Under the pieces are notes generated by a model that worked only from the letters and a program-made list of their open reading frames with translations, made no database searches and had not been told where the DNA came from. 64,000 bases of DNA from an uncultured Ruminococcus sp. (GTDB taxonomy: Bacteria > Bacillota > Clostridia > Oscillospirales > Ruminococcaceae), in NCBI RefSeq assembly GCF_934476685.1, contig NZ_CAKSNX010000004.1, positions 166,446 through 230,445 on the forward strand. Direction: 5' to 3'. Made by a program: the position numbers and the translations under genes. Every line of letters starts with the position of its first letter. The stretch's first letter is position 1. Shown here one piece after another: positions 27,172-35,153 of this stretch.

Positions 27172-27648
27172 TTACAGGTCATCAGAAAACGGATCGTCAT
27201 TATCGTCTGAATAATCCACAAGACCTATCCGACTGACTCTTACAAAATAAATTATTGCCGAAAGCACAAAGACAGCAGGTGCAAATATGATTATTGCTTT
27301 TCCGGCATTCTTATAAAACAGCGCACCTGCAAGCATAAGACTCAGTACACCTGCGAAATCAAGCGTCAGCATACAAAAATATGTCCTCAGCGCTCTTATG
27401 GCGGGCAGTTTATCCTCATCGTCTTTCTGTACTCTTGAAAAAGTATCTATATGCTCAGTTCTGAACACAAATACTGACGACAATATTATTACTAAGACAG
27501 ACATAACAAGATTTGTTACTATCACCTTTCCGCTGACTGCTCCCCTGTCGAAAAGCAACACAAACACATCTCCTCCAACGCACAGCGACAAGGCTGCTGC
27601 GTTGAGAGAAGTAAGTATTATCTGAAAAGGTGTAAAGGGTACTTTCAT
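27172..27648 (-). CDS. four-helix membrane protein, unknown
   Basis: 158 residues with four hydrophobic segments (near 10-32, 42-63, 88-110 and 115-135) and an acidic tail (DYSDDNDDPFSDD). No recognised family. It begins four bases after the aminotransferase stop and is followed by the large permease after 26 bases, so the three may be co-transcribed; a role as accessory to the permease is possible but only from position. Confidence 0.65.
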   Translation of the reverse strand: MKVPFTPFQIILTSLNAAALSLCVGGDVFVLLFDRGAVSGKVIVTNLVMSVLVIILSSVFVFRTEHIDTFSRVQKDDEDKLPAIRALRTYFCMLTLDFAGVLSLMLAGALFYKNAGKAIIIFAPAVFVLSAIIYFVRVSRIGLVDYSDDNDDPFSDDL

Positions 27649-27652
27649 TTAA

Positions 27653-28846
27653 TTATTCACCGAACATTTCCTTTGAAAGTCTGCCAAGCTTTTCACAGCC
27701 TGCGATAAGCTGCTCGTCAGTTGGAGTAGAGAAATTAAGTCTGAATGATGCAGTTTTATCAGATTCTGAAACCATAAATGCGTTTCCAGGAACAACTGCG
27801 ACCTTAAATTCCTGTACAGCTCTTGTACAGAATGAAGTCATATCTGAACCCTCAGGAAGAGTACACCATACAAACAGACCGCCCTGTGGCTTTGTATATG
27901 TTATCTTGCTTGAGAAGTTCTTTTCGATCTGCTCAAGCATAAGCTCGCACTTGTGCTTGTAAATCTTTCTGAGTGATGCAAGATGCTCATTCATATCGCA
28001 CTCAGTAAGGAATCTGTATGCAAGTACCTGTGCCCAGATATTTGTATGAACGTCATCTACCTGCTTACAGATAACCATTTTATTTACTATTTCCTTAGGA
28101 GCTGAGATATAGCCAACACGGATTCCAGGAGCAAGGACCTTTGAGAATGTTCTTGAATAAGCAACTACGCCGTCCTTATCCATGCTCTTCATAGACGGGA
28201 TATTTTCGCCGTCAAATCTGAGGTCGCCGTAAGGATTATCTTCAAGGATAACTGCGCCGTACTTCTTTGCAAGCTCATAGATACCCTTTCTCTTTTCAAG
28301 GCTTGTAGTAAGACCTGTCGGGTTCTGGAAGTTTGCAATAACATAGATCACCTTTACTTTGCCAGTTTTGAGAACATCTTCGAGCTCCGCAAGATTCATT
28401 CCGTCCTCTTCAAGAGTAATGCCCTTAAGGCACACATTATATGACTTAAATGCGTTAAGTGAACCGATAAAGCTTGGTGCTTCACAGCAGATGATATCGT
28501 CAGGATCACAAAGTACCTTAGCTATCATAGCGTTTGCCTGCTGAGCGCCGCTTGTTATAATAAGCTCATCACTTTCAGGATCAAACTCACCCTTTGCTTC
28601 AAGATCTTTCTTCAGAAGATCTCTGAGCGGTGTATAACCCTCAGAAAGGCTGTACTGGAGAGCAAGTATAGGATCTTCATTGAAGATCTCGTTAGAGATT
28701 CTTGTTATCTCTTTAACAGGGAAAGCCTCAGGAGCAGGGTTTCCAGCGGCAAGAGAAATTACCTCCGGGTCTGATGTAAACTTAAGGATTTCTCTGATTG
28801 CAGAAGCCTGAATATGGGATACTTTTTCAGAAAATTTGTAATTCAT
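27653..28846 (-). CDS. PLP-dependent aminotransferase (class I/II, LysN/ARO8-like)
   Basis: 397 residues, fold-type I aminotransferase. The opening segment VISLAAGNPAPEAFP, the EDNPYGDLRF loop and the PLP lysine in SRTFSKVLAPGIRVGY are typical of the 2-aminoadipate/kynurenine/aromatic aminotransferase group. Substrate cannot be read from sequence; broad amino-acid transamination with 2-oxoglutarate is likely. First gene of a minus-strand run that continues into two membrane proteins. Start ATG at 28846 has AGAGGTAAATAAC upstream, an acceptable site. Confidence 0.9.
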   Translation of the reverse strand: MNYKFSEKVSHIQASAIREILKFTSDPEVISLAAGNPAPEAFPVKEITRISNEIFNEDPILALQYSLSEGYTPLRDLLKKDLEAKGEFDPESDELIITSGAQQANAMIAKVLCDPDDIICCEAPSFIGSLNAFKSYNVCLKGITLEEDGMNLAELEDVLKTGKVKVIYVIANFQNPTGLTTSLEKRKGIYELAKKYGAVILEDNPYGDLRFDGENIPSMKSMDKDGVVAYSRTFSKVLAPGIRVGYISAPKEIVNKMVICKQVDDVHTNIWAQVLAYRFLTECDMNEHLASLRKIYKHKCELMLEQIEKNFSSKITYTKPQGGLFVWCTLPEGSDMTSFCTRAVQEFKVAVVPGNAFMVSESDKTASFRLNFSTPTDEQLIAGCEKLGRLSKEMFGE

Positions 28847-28929
28847 TGTTATTTACCTCTTTTTATTAATTGATATATAAGATTATTATATCATAGTTTG
28901 ATACAAAAATAAAGAGTAAGTTATCACTT

Positions 28930-28970
28930 TTATTTTGAATTGATTTCATTTCATTAACAATTCAAAATAA
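28930..28970. repeat. 13-base inverted repeat in a divergent intergenic region
   Basis: TTATTTTGAATTG (28930-28942) and CAATTCAAAATAA (28958-28970) pair perfectly around a 15-base centre. The site lies between the divergent aminotransferase and CAP-domain genes, upstream of both promoters. It lacks a T-run and so looks more like a protein-binding site or cruciform than a terminator. Confidence 0.5.
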
Positions 28971-28997
28971 GTTTAGGCAAATAAACAAATTAACCTA

Positions 28998-29026
28998 TTG
29001 TAATATTATCGGCAATATGATACAAT
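28998..29026 (+). promoter_or_regulatory. candidate promoter of the CAP-domain gene
   Basis: TTGTAA (28998-29003), 17-base spacer, TACAAT (29021-29026), about 67 bases before the start codon. A small hairpin (TTGTGC with GCACAA, around 29049-29066) follows in the leader. Confidence 0.55.
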
Positions 29027-29092
29027 ATATTTAACATCAAGGAAGTAATTGTGCTTATTTTGCACAACACAGCAGAAGGTCGGGTGAAGAAT

Positions 29093-30076
29093 ATGAAAAA
29101 GATAATAGCTTTGTTTTCCGCAGTAATAATGACACTTTCGGCAGCCGTTGCTGCACCGTCAATGATAAATTCTGATATTACGGCATCTGCCGCATATACA
29201 ACAAGCGCTCAGTCAATAAGCGGCTGTACTGTTAAGCTCAGCAAAACATCATATCTTTACAATGGCGGCTCTGCCTGCCCTGCTGTTACTGTAAAAAAAA
29301 GATCTTCAACTCTGAAAAAGAATACCGACTATACAGTAAGCTATCAGAACAATAAAAATGTGGGCTGTGCGTCTGTAATAATAAAGGGCAAAGGAAAATA
29401 CACAGGCACAAAAACTGTCAGATTTTCTATTAAAGCACTTGATGATCCGACGGGGCTTAGCGCATCTTCATCTTCAACAACATCTATAAAACTCAGCTGG
29501 AACAAGGTCACATACGCAAGTGGTTATTATGTTCAGAGATATAACAGCTCTTCCAAGAAGTACGAAAACATAACCACTACTTCAAAGACAACATACACAA
29601 ATACCGGTCTGACTTCGGGAAAAACTTATAAGTATAGGATCTGCGCATACAGAAAGATCGGTTCTACAACTTACAAGACATATTCATCTGCTGTATCAAA
29701 GTCAACAATAACACAAAAGCAATACTATAAGAATGAAGTTCTTCGTTTGGTGAACATCGAACGTGCAAAAGCTGGCGTATCTCCTCTTAAAGCAAACACA
29801 ATGCTTGATTCACTTGCTGACACTCGTGCAGGACAGATAAGAACAAATTTTTCACACACATACAATGGCAAGAATGCAGGTGCAATGCTGAGCAATATGC
29901 ATTACAGCTGGAACTGCTGGAGCGAGAATATTGCTGCCGGTCAGAAAACTCCGGAACAGGTAGTTAAAGCATGGATGAATTCATCAAGCCACAAGAAAAC
30001 CATACTCAATCCTGATTACCACAAGCTTGGTGTTGGATACAACAACAATTACTGGGTACAGATATTCACTGATTAA
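29093..30076 (+). CDS. secreted CAP/SCP-domain protein with fibronectin III module
   Basis: 327 residues: basic start and signal peptide (residues 1-33, ASAA cleavage-like site), a Lys/Ser-rich beta domain (about 40-115), a fibronectin type III module (about 118-205) and a C-terminal CAP domain (about 212-327) with the NIERAKAGVSPL and SWNCWSENIAAGQKTPEQVV segments. His residues of the CAP cavity are in FSHTYNG and SSSHKK. Secreted protein of unknown target; such architecture is common in gut clostridia. The ATG at 29093 fits the signal peptide; upstream in-frame codons (from 29051) do not. Confidence 0.85.
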   Translation: MKKIIALFSAVIMTLSAAVAAPSMINSDITASAAYTTSAQSISGCTVKLSKTSYLYNGGSACPAVTVKKRSSTLKKNTDYTVSYQNNKNVGCASVIIKGKGKYTGTKTVRFSIKALDDPTGLSASSSSTTSIKLSWNKVTYASGYYVQRYNSSSKKYENITTTSKTTYTNTGLTSGKTYKYRICAYRKIGSTTYKTYSSAVSKSTITQKQYYKNEVLRLVNIERAKAGVSPLKANTMLDSLADTRAGQIRTNFSHTYNGKNAGAMLSNMHYSWNCWSENIAAGQKTPEQVVKAWMNSSSHKKTILNPDYHKLGVGYNNNYWVQIFTD

Positions 30077-30109
30077 TAATGTAATATTCAAAACTCAATA
30101 CCATCGTAA

Positions 30110-30150
30110 CAGAAGCCGTCGAAATCTCCTCCCGACGGCTTCTGTTTTAT
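30110..30150 (+). terminator. intrinsic terminator of the CAP-domain gene
   Basis: Perfect 12-base stem CAGAAGCCGTCG (30110-30121) with CGACGGCTTCTG (30133-30144), followed by TTTTATATTATT. It also separates the converging rqcP gene. Confidence 0.85.
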
Positions 30151-30151
30151 A

Positions 30152-30394
30152 TTATTCTATGACCTGATAATTTTCAGCGGCATTTTCTTTTGTGGCATAT
30201 TCGGAAACATTAAGCACCTTGACTTTTAGAGGTTTCTGTCCCATATTTATCTCGATCTCATCACCGATCTTTACATCATATGATGCTCTTGCTGCTTTGC
30301 CATTCACAAAAATTCTTCCGCCGTCGCAAGCTTCATTTGCTACGGTACGTCTTTTTATAAGTCTTGTTACCTTAAGATATTTGTCTAATCTCAT
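30152..30394 (-). CDS. rqcP: S4-domain ribosome quality control protein RqcP
   Basis: 80-residue S4 RNA-binding protein (RqcP/YabO, Hsp15-like): MRLDKYLKVTRLIKRRTVANEAC opens the S4 fold, followed by IFVNGKAARASYDVKIGDEIEI. In Bacillus it binds stalled 50S subunits and supports alanine tailing by RqcH. Gene order flippase-mazG-HU-rqcP matches the yabM-yabN-yabO neighbourhood of Firmicutes and supports the name. The ATG at 30394 has AAGAC/TTAAG-type weak upstream sequence, so the ribosome site is unclear. Confidence 0.9.
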   Translation of the reverse strand: MRLDKYLKVTRLIKRRTVANEACDGGRIFVNGKAARASYDVKIGDEIEINMGQKPLKVKVLNVSEYATKENAAENYQVIE

Positions 30395-30448
30395 TTTACA
30401 ATTTTAAGAAACAGAGTCTTAAAATTTGCCCTCCCTTCGCCATATTAT

Positions 30449-30480
30449 AAAAAGAACCCAACCTCATCGGTCAGGTTCAC
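30449..30480 (-). terminator. terminator after HU
   Basis: On the minus strand a ten-base stem (GAACCTGACC with GGTTGGGTTC, two G-U pairs) is followed by TTTTTATAAT. It sits just after the HU stop and probably reduces read-through into rqcP. Confidence 0.75.
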
Positions 30481-30490
30481 AAAAGCAATA

Positions 30491-30772
30491 TTACTTGTTG
30501 TCAACAGCTGCCTTAAGAGCAGTACCGGCCTTGAATGCAGGAACTTTTCTTGCAGGAACTTCAACAGGCTCTTTAGTTACAGGGTTCATAGCAACCTTAG
30601 CTGCTCTATCTCTTACTTCAAAAGTACCGAAACCGATAAGTGTAACCTTTTCACCCTTTGTGAGTGCTTCTGTGATTGAATCAACTACTGCTGAAAGTGC
30701 CTTTTCAGCGTCCTTCTTTGAAGAATATTCGCCTTTCTCTGCGATCACATTAATAAGTTCTGCCTTTGTCAT
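30491..30772 (-). CDS. hup: HU-family DNA-binding protein
   Basis: 93-residue histone-like protein that bends and compacts DNA as a dimer. The N-terminal helix pair MTKAELINVIAEK...SKKDAEKALSA and the DNA-binding arm GTFEVRDRAAKVAMNPVTKEPVEVPA are clear. The start ATG at 30772 follows AAATGGAGG at about seven bases; an ORF extension to 30814 has no role. Length is standard. Confidence 0.96.
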   Translation of the reverse strand: MTKAELINVIAEKGEYSSKKDAEKALSAVVDSITEALTKGEKVTLIGFGTFEVRDRAAKVAMNPVTKEPVEVPARKVPAFKAGTALKAAVDNK

Positions 30773-30830
30773 TATTTTATACCTCCATTTTATATTTAAC
30801 GAATAATTACTCATTCATTAATTACTTAAT

Positions 30831-31637
30831 TTAACTTTCCTTACCGTTTCTCCAAAGTATGTCAAGATCATCAAAACTGATATCTGACATTTTTTCGCCT
30901 TTGGATTCGGCTTTTTCAAAACGCTTTATATAGCGTTCGCTGGACTCGCTGAGTGCCTCCTCTGCGTCAAGTCCCAATGCTCTTGCCGTATTGCAGCAGG
31001 CAAACAACAAGTCGCCAAGTGCTTCTTTCTGCTGATCTTCATTACCGTCAGCAATAGTTTCATGCAGGCTGTTGCTTTCAGCATTCAGAAGATTAAAAGC
31101 TTTCAGCTGACCAGCTTTGTCATGTGAAAAATCATCTCTCGCTCTTGAAGAACGCTTGCCTAACTTCTGCGCTCTCATCAAAGCAGGAAAATTTTTCGGA
31201 ACGCTTTTCAGCGTATCAGTATATGTTTCCTGTCCTTTGGTTTCCTTCTTTATAGAATCCCAGTTAGTCAGCACCTTATCTACGGTATCAGCCTGAACAT
31301 CTCCGAAAACGTGAGGATGTCTTACTATAAGCTTCTGACAAAGCTCCGTAATAACATCTTCAAGGACAAAATGCTCCTGTTCCTGCTCGATAACAGTATG
31401 GAAAACTACCTGTAAGAGAACATCGCCAAGCTCTTCTCTCATCATTTCAGGAGAATCACAATCTATTGCCTCCATTACCTCATACACTTCTTCAAGGAAA
31501 TCCTTTTTGATAGATTTATGAGTCTGAACTTTATCCCAAGGACAGCCGTTCTCACTTCTGAGGACAATAACAACGTTCACAAGGTCATCAATATTAAAGC
31601 GTTCTTTTGATTTAAGCTCGTTTATTAATTCTTCCAC
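30831..31637 (-). CDS. mazG: nucleoside triphosphate pyrophosphohydrolase MazG
   Basis: Hydrolyses non-canonical or excess NTPs to NMP and pyrophosphate. 268 residues with two MazG repeats; the first has the metal-binding pattern E-E-V-Y-E-V-M-E-A and R-E-E-L-G-D-V-L-L-Q, the second E-A-L-G-D-L-L-F-A. A GTG start at 31637 is chosen because GGAGG lies eight bases upstream; the frame is open to 31760 but overlaps the flippase gene. The YabN fusion partner found in Bacillus (methylase domain) is absent. Confidence 0.92.
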   Translation of the reverse strand: MEELINELKSKERFNIDDLVNVVIVLRSENGCPWDKVQTHKSIKKDFLEEVYEVMEAIDCDSPEMMREELGDVLLQVVFHTVIEQEQEHFVLEDVITELCQKLIVRHPHVFGDVQADTVDKVLTNWDSIKKETKGQETYTDTLKSVPKNFPALMRAQKLGKRSSRARDDFSHDKAGQLKAFNLLNAESNSLHETIADGNEDQQKEALGDLLFACCNTARALGLDAEEALSESSERYIKRFEKAESKGEKMSDISFDDLDILWRNGKES

Positions 31638-31696
31638 ACTTAAAACCTCCCGAAAATAAGGGTGCTTTAATATAATAACCCAAATCCGAAAAAATT

Positions 31697-33409
31697 TCAA
31701 GAGTTTTTCGTGATTTTTTTTGAAAACCCATATTTTATAAGCTTTTTCGGCGTTTCGCACAATAATATCAACGAAAACAAGTACATTATGCCACCAGTTG
31801 CCACACAGATAATTGTTATAAATCTATGATTTAAAGCCGTTACCCCCCCATTATTAAGAATTCTTTTACACAGCAAAGCTGTTGCTGCGCACATAGCACC
31901 TGCGTATAGCGGTTTAACATATGTTTCCAGCCAACAACATTTAACACCGCCTAAATGATAGGTTTCTCTTACAGTAAGTATGCAAACAAAAGCACTTGAA
32001 ACTGTTTCTGCTATTGCCGCACCGGTAAGATTTAGCTGTGCATAGGGTATCAATATTACATTTAAAACAAGTTTCAGCACTCCCCCTGCTGCAATTATCA
32101 CAATAGTTTTTGCAGGGCTTCCCAAGGTTTGCAGGACTGTAAAGCATGGCAGAGTTATTGCAAAAAAGATCACACCTATACCAAGTACTGCGAGAGGCTG
32201 AACGGCTGCTTCTATCTCGGCTGTACGTCCGCTGAACAGGAACATAAGCGCCTCTCTGGCAAGGACGCAGATACCTAAGCCTGAGGGTATGGCAATAAGA
32301 CTTGACACGGTCATCATATTTTTCAAGTAAGCCGCAAAACTTTCTTTATCCTTCCGTGTCCATGCATCAGCAAGGGACGGCAATGCACTTTTACCAAACA
32401 TAGCTGTCAGTGTGGGAACAAGTCCGTACACCAGAACGGCAAGCCCCTCATATGAACCATACATAAAATTAGGAAGTTCTGATGCACTTACCCCCATATC
32501 AAGTAGTTTCTGAAAAGGCAAAAGTGTTTTATCCATAGCTCTGCGTATGCATGGAGCGATAGTCAGCATATCCACCATGCCTGTCATTGTTGTTATGACG
32601 GCTGCCATTGCTATCGGCATTGCACTATGCAGCAGTACTTTTGCATGATGTTTTGTGCTGTCGGTTATCAAATCGCTTTTCAGCATTTTTTCGGTTATCC
32701 CATCGCCTTTTATTCGTGTTCCGATAACAAGCAGCAAGCAGGCTAAACCGGACGCTAAAGTAGAACCAAGTATTGCTGCCGCTGCCACAAATGGCAATGC
32801 AGCCTCTTCGGGTGTTTGTCCGTCTATCAAAGCAAAGCCAAGAAATTTTCCGCTTTGCAGAAAAGCGTTGTTTGCTCTTTCGGCAGTGATAACTGCCGCA
32901 CCAAGTCCGAATGCTACCTTAAAGATCGTTTCTGCAATCTCAGAAAGGGCAGTCGGCAGCATATTTCTCAAGCCCTCATAATATCCACGCTCCACTGACA
33001 TAGCGGTGCAGAAAACAACGGAAGGGGCAACACACATAAGTGTAAACCTAGCGGCAGGCTGATTTATCACATATGCAGACAATGGAACAGAAAACAACAT
33101 TATTATCGCACAGGCGGCTATGCTCATAAGACCAAAAGTGATATGTGCAGACATCTTCTGCTTTCTGAGATTTGAATAACGTCCGAGAGCATAGTTTTCA
33201 GCGGACATTTTTGCCATTGCCGACGGTATTCCCGAAACAACTATGGCAAATATCGGAGTAAATATGGAAAATGCGGCTGAGAAATACCCCATTCCTGTTC
33301 CGCCGAGAATATGGGTAAGCGGTATCTTATACATTAATCCAAGCACTTTTGTTATTATGACCATACTCAGCAATATGGCTGAGCTTTTAAGAAAGCTTTG
33401 CTTTTTCAA
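31697..33409 (-). CDS. YabM/SpoVB-family polysaccharide flippase
   Basis: 570-residue membrane protein of the MOP (MurJ/Wzx/SpoVB) superfamily with about 14 membrane helices. The first cytoplasmic segment KKQSFLKSSAILLSM and GLMYKIPLTHILGGTGMGYFS are typical of the SpoVB branch. Such proteins flip lipid-linked wall precursors or sporulation sugars across the membrane. A TTG start at 33409 is used because GGAGGGG lies five bases upstream; the ATG at 33445 lies before it. Gene order with mazG, HU and rqcP is conserved in Firmicutes. Confidence 0.88.
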   Translation of the reverse strand: MKKQSFLKSSAILLSMVIITKVLGLMYKIPLTHILGGTGMGYFSAAFSIFTPIFAIVVSGIPSAMAKMSAENYALGRYSNLRKQKMSAHITFGLMSIAACAIIMLFSVPLSAYVINQPAARFTLMCVAPSVVFCTAMSVERGYYEGLRNMLPTALSEIAETIFKVAFGLGAAVITAERANNAFLQSGKFLGFALIDGQTPEEAALPFVAAAAILGSTLASGLACLLLVIGTRIKGDGITEKMLKSDLITDSTKHHAKVLLHSAMPIAMAAVITTMTGMVDMLTIAPCIRRAMDKTLLPFQKLLDMGVSASELPNFMYGSYEGLAVLVYGLVPTLTAMFGKSALPSLADAWTRKDKESFAAYLKNMMTVSSLIAIPSGLGICVLAREALMFLFSGRTAEIEAAVQPLAVLGIGVIFFAITLPCFTVLQTLGSPAKTIVIIAAGGVLKLVLNVILIPYAQLNLTGAAIAETVSSAFVCILTVRETYHLGGVKCCWLETYVKPLYAGAMCAATALLCKRILNNGGVTALNHRFITIICVATGGIMYLFSLILLCETPKKLIKYGFSKKITKNS

Positions 33410-33477
33410 TGTTTCCCCTCCGTAACAGAATTTCTTTGAATACATTAAATTCTATGCGGAGTTTGTCCTTTATATAA

Positions 33478-33507
33478 CAAAAAAGTCCCACCGATCAGTG
33501 GGACTTT
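33478..33507 (-). terminator. terminator hairpin downstream of the IS element, toward the flippase gene
   Basis: AAAGTCCCAC (33482-33491) pairs with GTGGGACTTT (33498-33507) and is followed by six T on the minus strand. Half of this stem is also the first part of the IS inverted repeat. A near-copy lies on the other side of the element at 35154-35179. Confidence 0.75.
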
Positions 33508-33520
33508 CAGCCTGTATCAA

Positions 33521-33552
33521 AACCCCCATATCCGAACCGGATATGGGGGTTA
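33521..33552 (-). terminator. hairpin inside the left IS end
   Basis: AACCCCCATATCCG pairs with CGGATATGGGGGTT with a very short loop. On the minus strand it directly follows the stop codon of the transposase C-terminal fragment and ends in TTTTGAT, so it is the element's own terminator. Confidence 0.7.
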
Positions 33553-33553
33553 A

Positions 33554-33733
33554 TCATGCTGTTATTAACCAATATTTATCAAAAAGGATATATAAAAGCG
33601 TATTTACACCCCTATTACTGAGGTGTATCGCATACTTTTTAAGGTTCATGGCAGCAAATTTAAGCCTGACCCACTTGCTTACCTGGGAAAGGCCTCTGAA
33701 ATATGTAAATCTCATAGAGTGCTTTTCTTTTGC
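33554..33733 (-). pseudogene. IS1182 transposase, C-terminal remnant
   Basis: The last 59 codons of an IS1182-type transposase: AKEKHSMRFTYFRGLSQV and WVRLKFAAMNLKKYA are family hallmarks found at the very end of such proteins. It is joined in frame to the DUF523 fragment at 33722-33733, where both families naturally have an A-K-E-K run; this short identity is a likely recombination point. The remaining catalytic residues upstream are absent. Confidence 0.85.
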
Positions 33734-33979
33734 GACAGCAAGGGCTTTTTCTGCGCCTGCACGAAACTCCTTGTCAACACTGACACCTTTATTGTTAATC
33801 ACAACACCGTTCACTATCTCCGCATGACACCTCGGTGTGGGCAGACCGCCCAGCACCTCAGGACAAACCGGAAACACATGATGCCCCTGCACAAAATCGC
33901 AGACTTTTTTATTATAATTATTGCCGCCGCTGTACTTACAGTTTTCGCCTAGCAGACAGGCACTTACAATTATCTTAAC
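33722..33979 (-). pseudogene. DUF523 (YbbK-like) gene, 5' part, captured in the IS
   Basis: About 85 residues of a DUF523 protein: VKIIVSACLLGENCKYSGG, VFPVCPEVLGGLPTPRCHAEI and VSVDKEFRAGAEKAL. The family normally continues for about 60 more residues with an SPSCG motif; here it changes into transposase sequence. GGAGGG lies five bases upstream of the expected first codon, but that codon is GTT, not a start codon, and no canonical start exists nearby. The frame can only be entered from an ATG at 34111 inside the preceding gene. Probably non-functional. Confidence 0.8.
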
Positions 33980-34013
33980 TTTTGTCCCTCCAATCTCTTT
34001 AATAACTTGGAAG

Positions 34014-34391
34014 TCAGGCTGATGTTCCCCATTGGTAAAAAATATATTCAGATTCTGTTTCGATTCCCAAAGTAATATCGTTCCATTCTGGGGCAATGAT
34101 ATGAACTGCACTTATGATCTTTTCATATGCAATATTTACACGTCGATCCATATCGTCTAATCTTGATCTCATCCATTTCTTTTCTTCATCGTCAACGGGT
34201 GAATAAATTCGTTCTTTATACATATTAGTCCAGTTATCACAAAATTCTTCATTTGATTCCAAATATATCAACGCTTTGGTTACAAAATCATCCATTGATG
34301 AATATTCCTTTTTGGGAGCTAACACTATTATGATACTTTGTTCACCTTCTGGCTTATTAAAACAAAAATGTCCGAAATGTATTGCTATCAT
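34014..34391 (-). CDS. unknown passenger gene inside the IS element
   Basis: 125 residues, soluble, no recognised family; ends in YIFYQWGTSA and contains an acidic, Trp-containing centre (VDDEEKKWMRSRLDDMD). It has its own excellent ribosome site (AAAGGAGG, seven bases before the ATG at 34391), which argues that it came in as a complete gene. The transposase N-terminal frame happens to run straight into it, so a fused product is also possible. It may have been the upstream neighbour of the DUF523 gene in the source genome. Confidence 0.6.
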   Translation of the reverse strand: MIAIHFGHFCFNKPEGEQSIIIVLAPKKEYSSMDDFVTKALIYLESNEEFCDNWTNMYKERIYSPVDDEEKKWMRSRLDDMDRRVNIAYEKIISAVHIIAPEWNDITLGIETESEYIFYQWGTSA

Positions 34392-34406
34392 ATCCGTGCC
34401 TCCTTT

Positions 34407-35069
34407 ACACTTTTTGTGTTCTCCTTTGTGGAAAACTCCGCACTCCGGGTCTGTGGTCGAAGTCATTATTTCTTTTTCTTTTAGTTTCTTATCGCTGTCA
34501 AAAGGCTTTTTGCCATGGTCCTCTCGGTCCTCATTTATCTCCTTTAAAAGCTGTTCTTCATATACCTTTGCAGCATCAGGTACAGCTTTCTTTACGGCTT
34601 TCTTCAAATTGGCATTTGCCTTTATATGAGTTCCGTCAATGAATACCGCTTCGGGTGAAAGATAGCCTGCACCATTTATCTCTGACAGTATCCAAAAAAA
34701 TATCTTCTCAACTACTTCTTCATTAAAACGATGTTTAAAATTTCTGCTCAGTGTTGAAAAATGAGGTGTCTGCTCGTTAAAAAGATAGCCGCAGAACCAA
34801 CGATAAGCTATGTTCATTTTCACCTCTTCCGCTGTTTTGCGTAGAGATGGTATACCATACAAATGCTGTATCAATACCATTTTGAACAGCACGACGGGAT
34901 CCACTCCCGGTCTGCCATTATCAAGGCAATACAGCTCCTCAACAAAATCATAGATCTTGTCAAAATCCACTGCTTTGTTTATCTTTCTCAGCAAATGATC
35001 CTTTGGTACAAATTCCTCTATGCTTATCAGTTCCAGTTGTCTCATATCTTTTGCTTTCTTTTCCAGCAT
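34407..35069 (-). pseudogene. IS1182 transposase, N-terminal remnant
   Basis: About 221 residues from the start of an IS1182-family transposase: EEFVPKDHLLRKI, DNGRPGVDPVVLFKMVLIQHLYG, AYRWFCGYLF, HFSTLSRNFKHRF, the first catalytic Asp in AVFIDGTHIKA and STTDPECGVFHKGEHKKC. In intact relatives this continues with F-A-Y and the rest of the DDE core; here it switches at 34407 into an unrelated ribosome site and gene. A GTG at 35078 is an alternative start. Confidence 0.88.
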
Positions 35070-35108
35070 TTTTATCACCCTACTATATTATATCACATTT
35101 AAGTGAAA

Positions 35109-35143
35109 AAGCCTACCTTTTTTAAAAAAAAGGTAGGCTTTTG
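35109..35143. terminator. hairpin inside the right IS end
   Basis: AAGCCTACCTTTTTT pairs with AAAAAAGGTAGGCTT near 35109-35143, close to the right inverted repeat and upstream of the transposase start. T-runs on both sides suggest a bidirectional terminator that shields the element from outside transcription. Confidence 0.65.
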
Positions 35144-35153
35144 CGACAGGCTG

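Noticed and set aside
33554..34111. A single 185-residue protein starting at ATG 34111
   Set aside because: Its first 44 residues are an out-of-frame reading of the preceding passenger gene; only the part from about 33979 matches DUF523 and then transposase.
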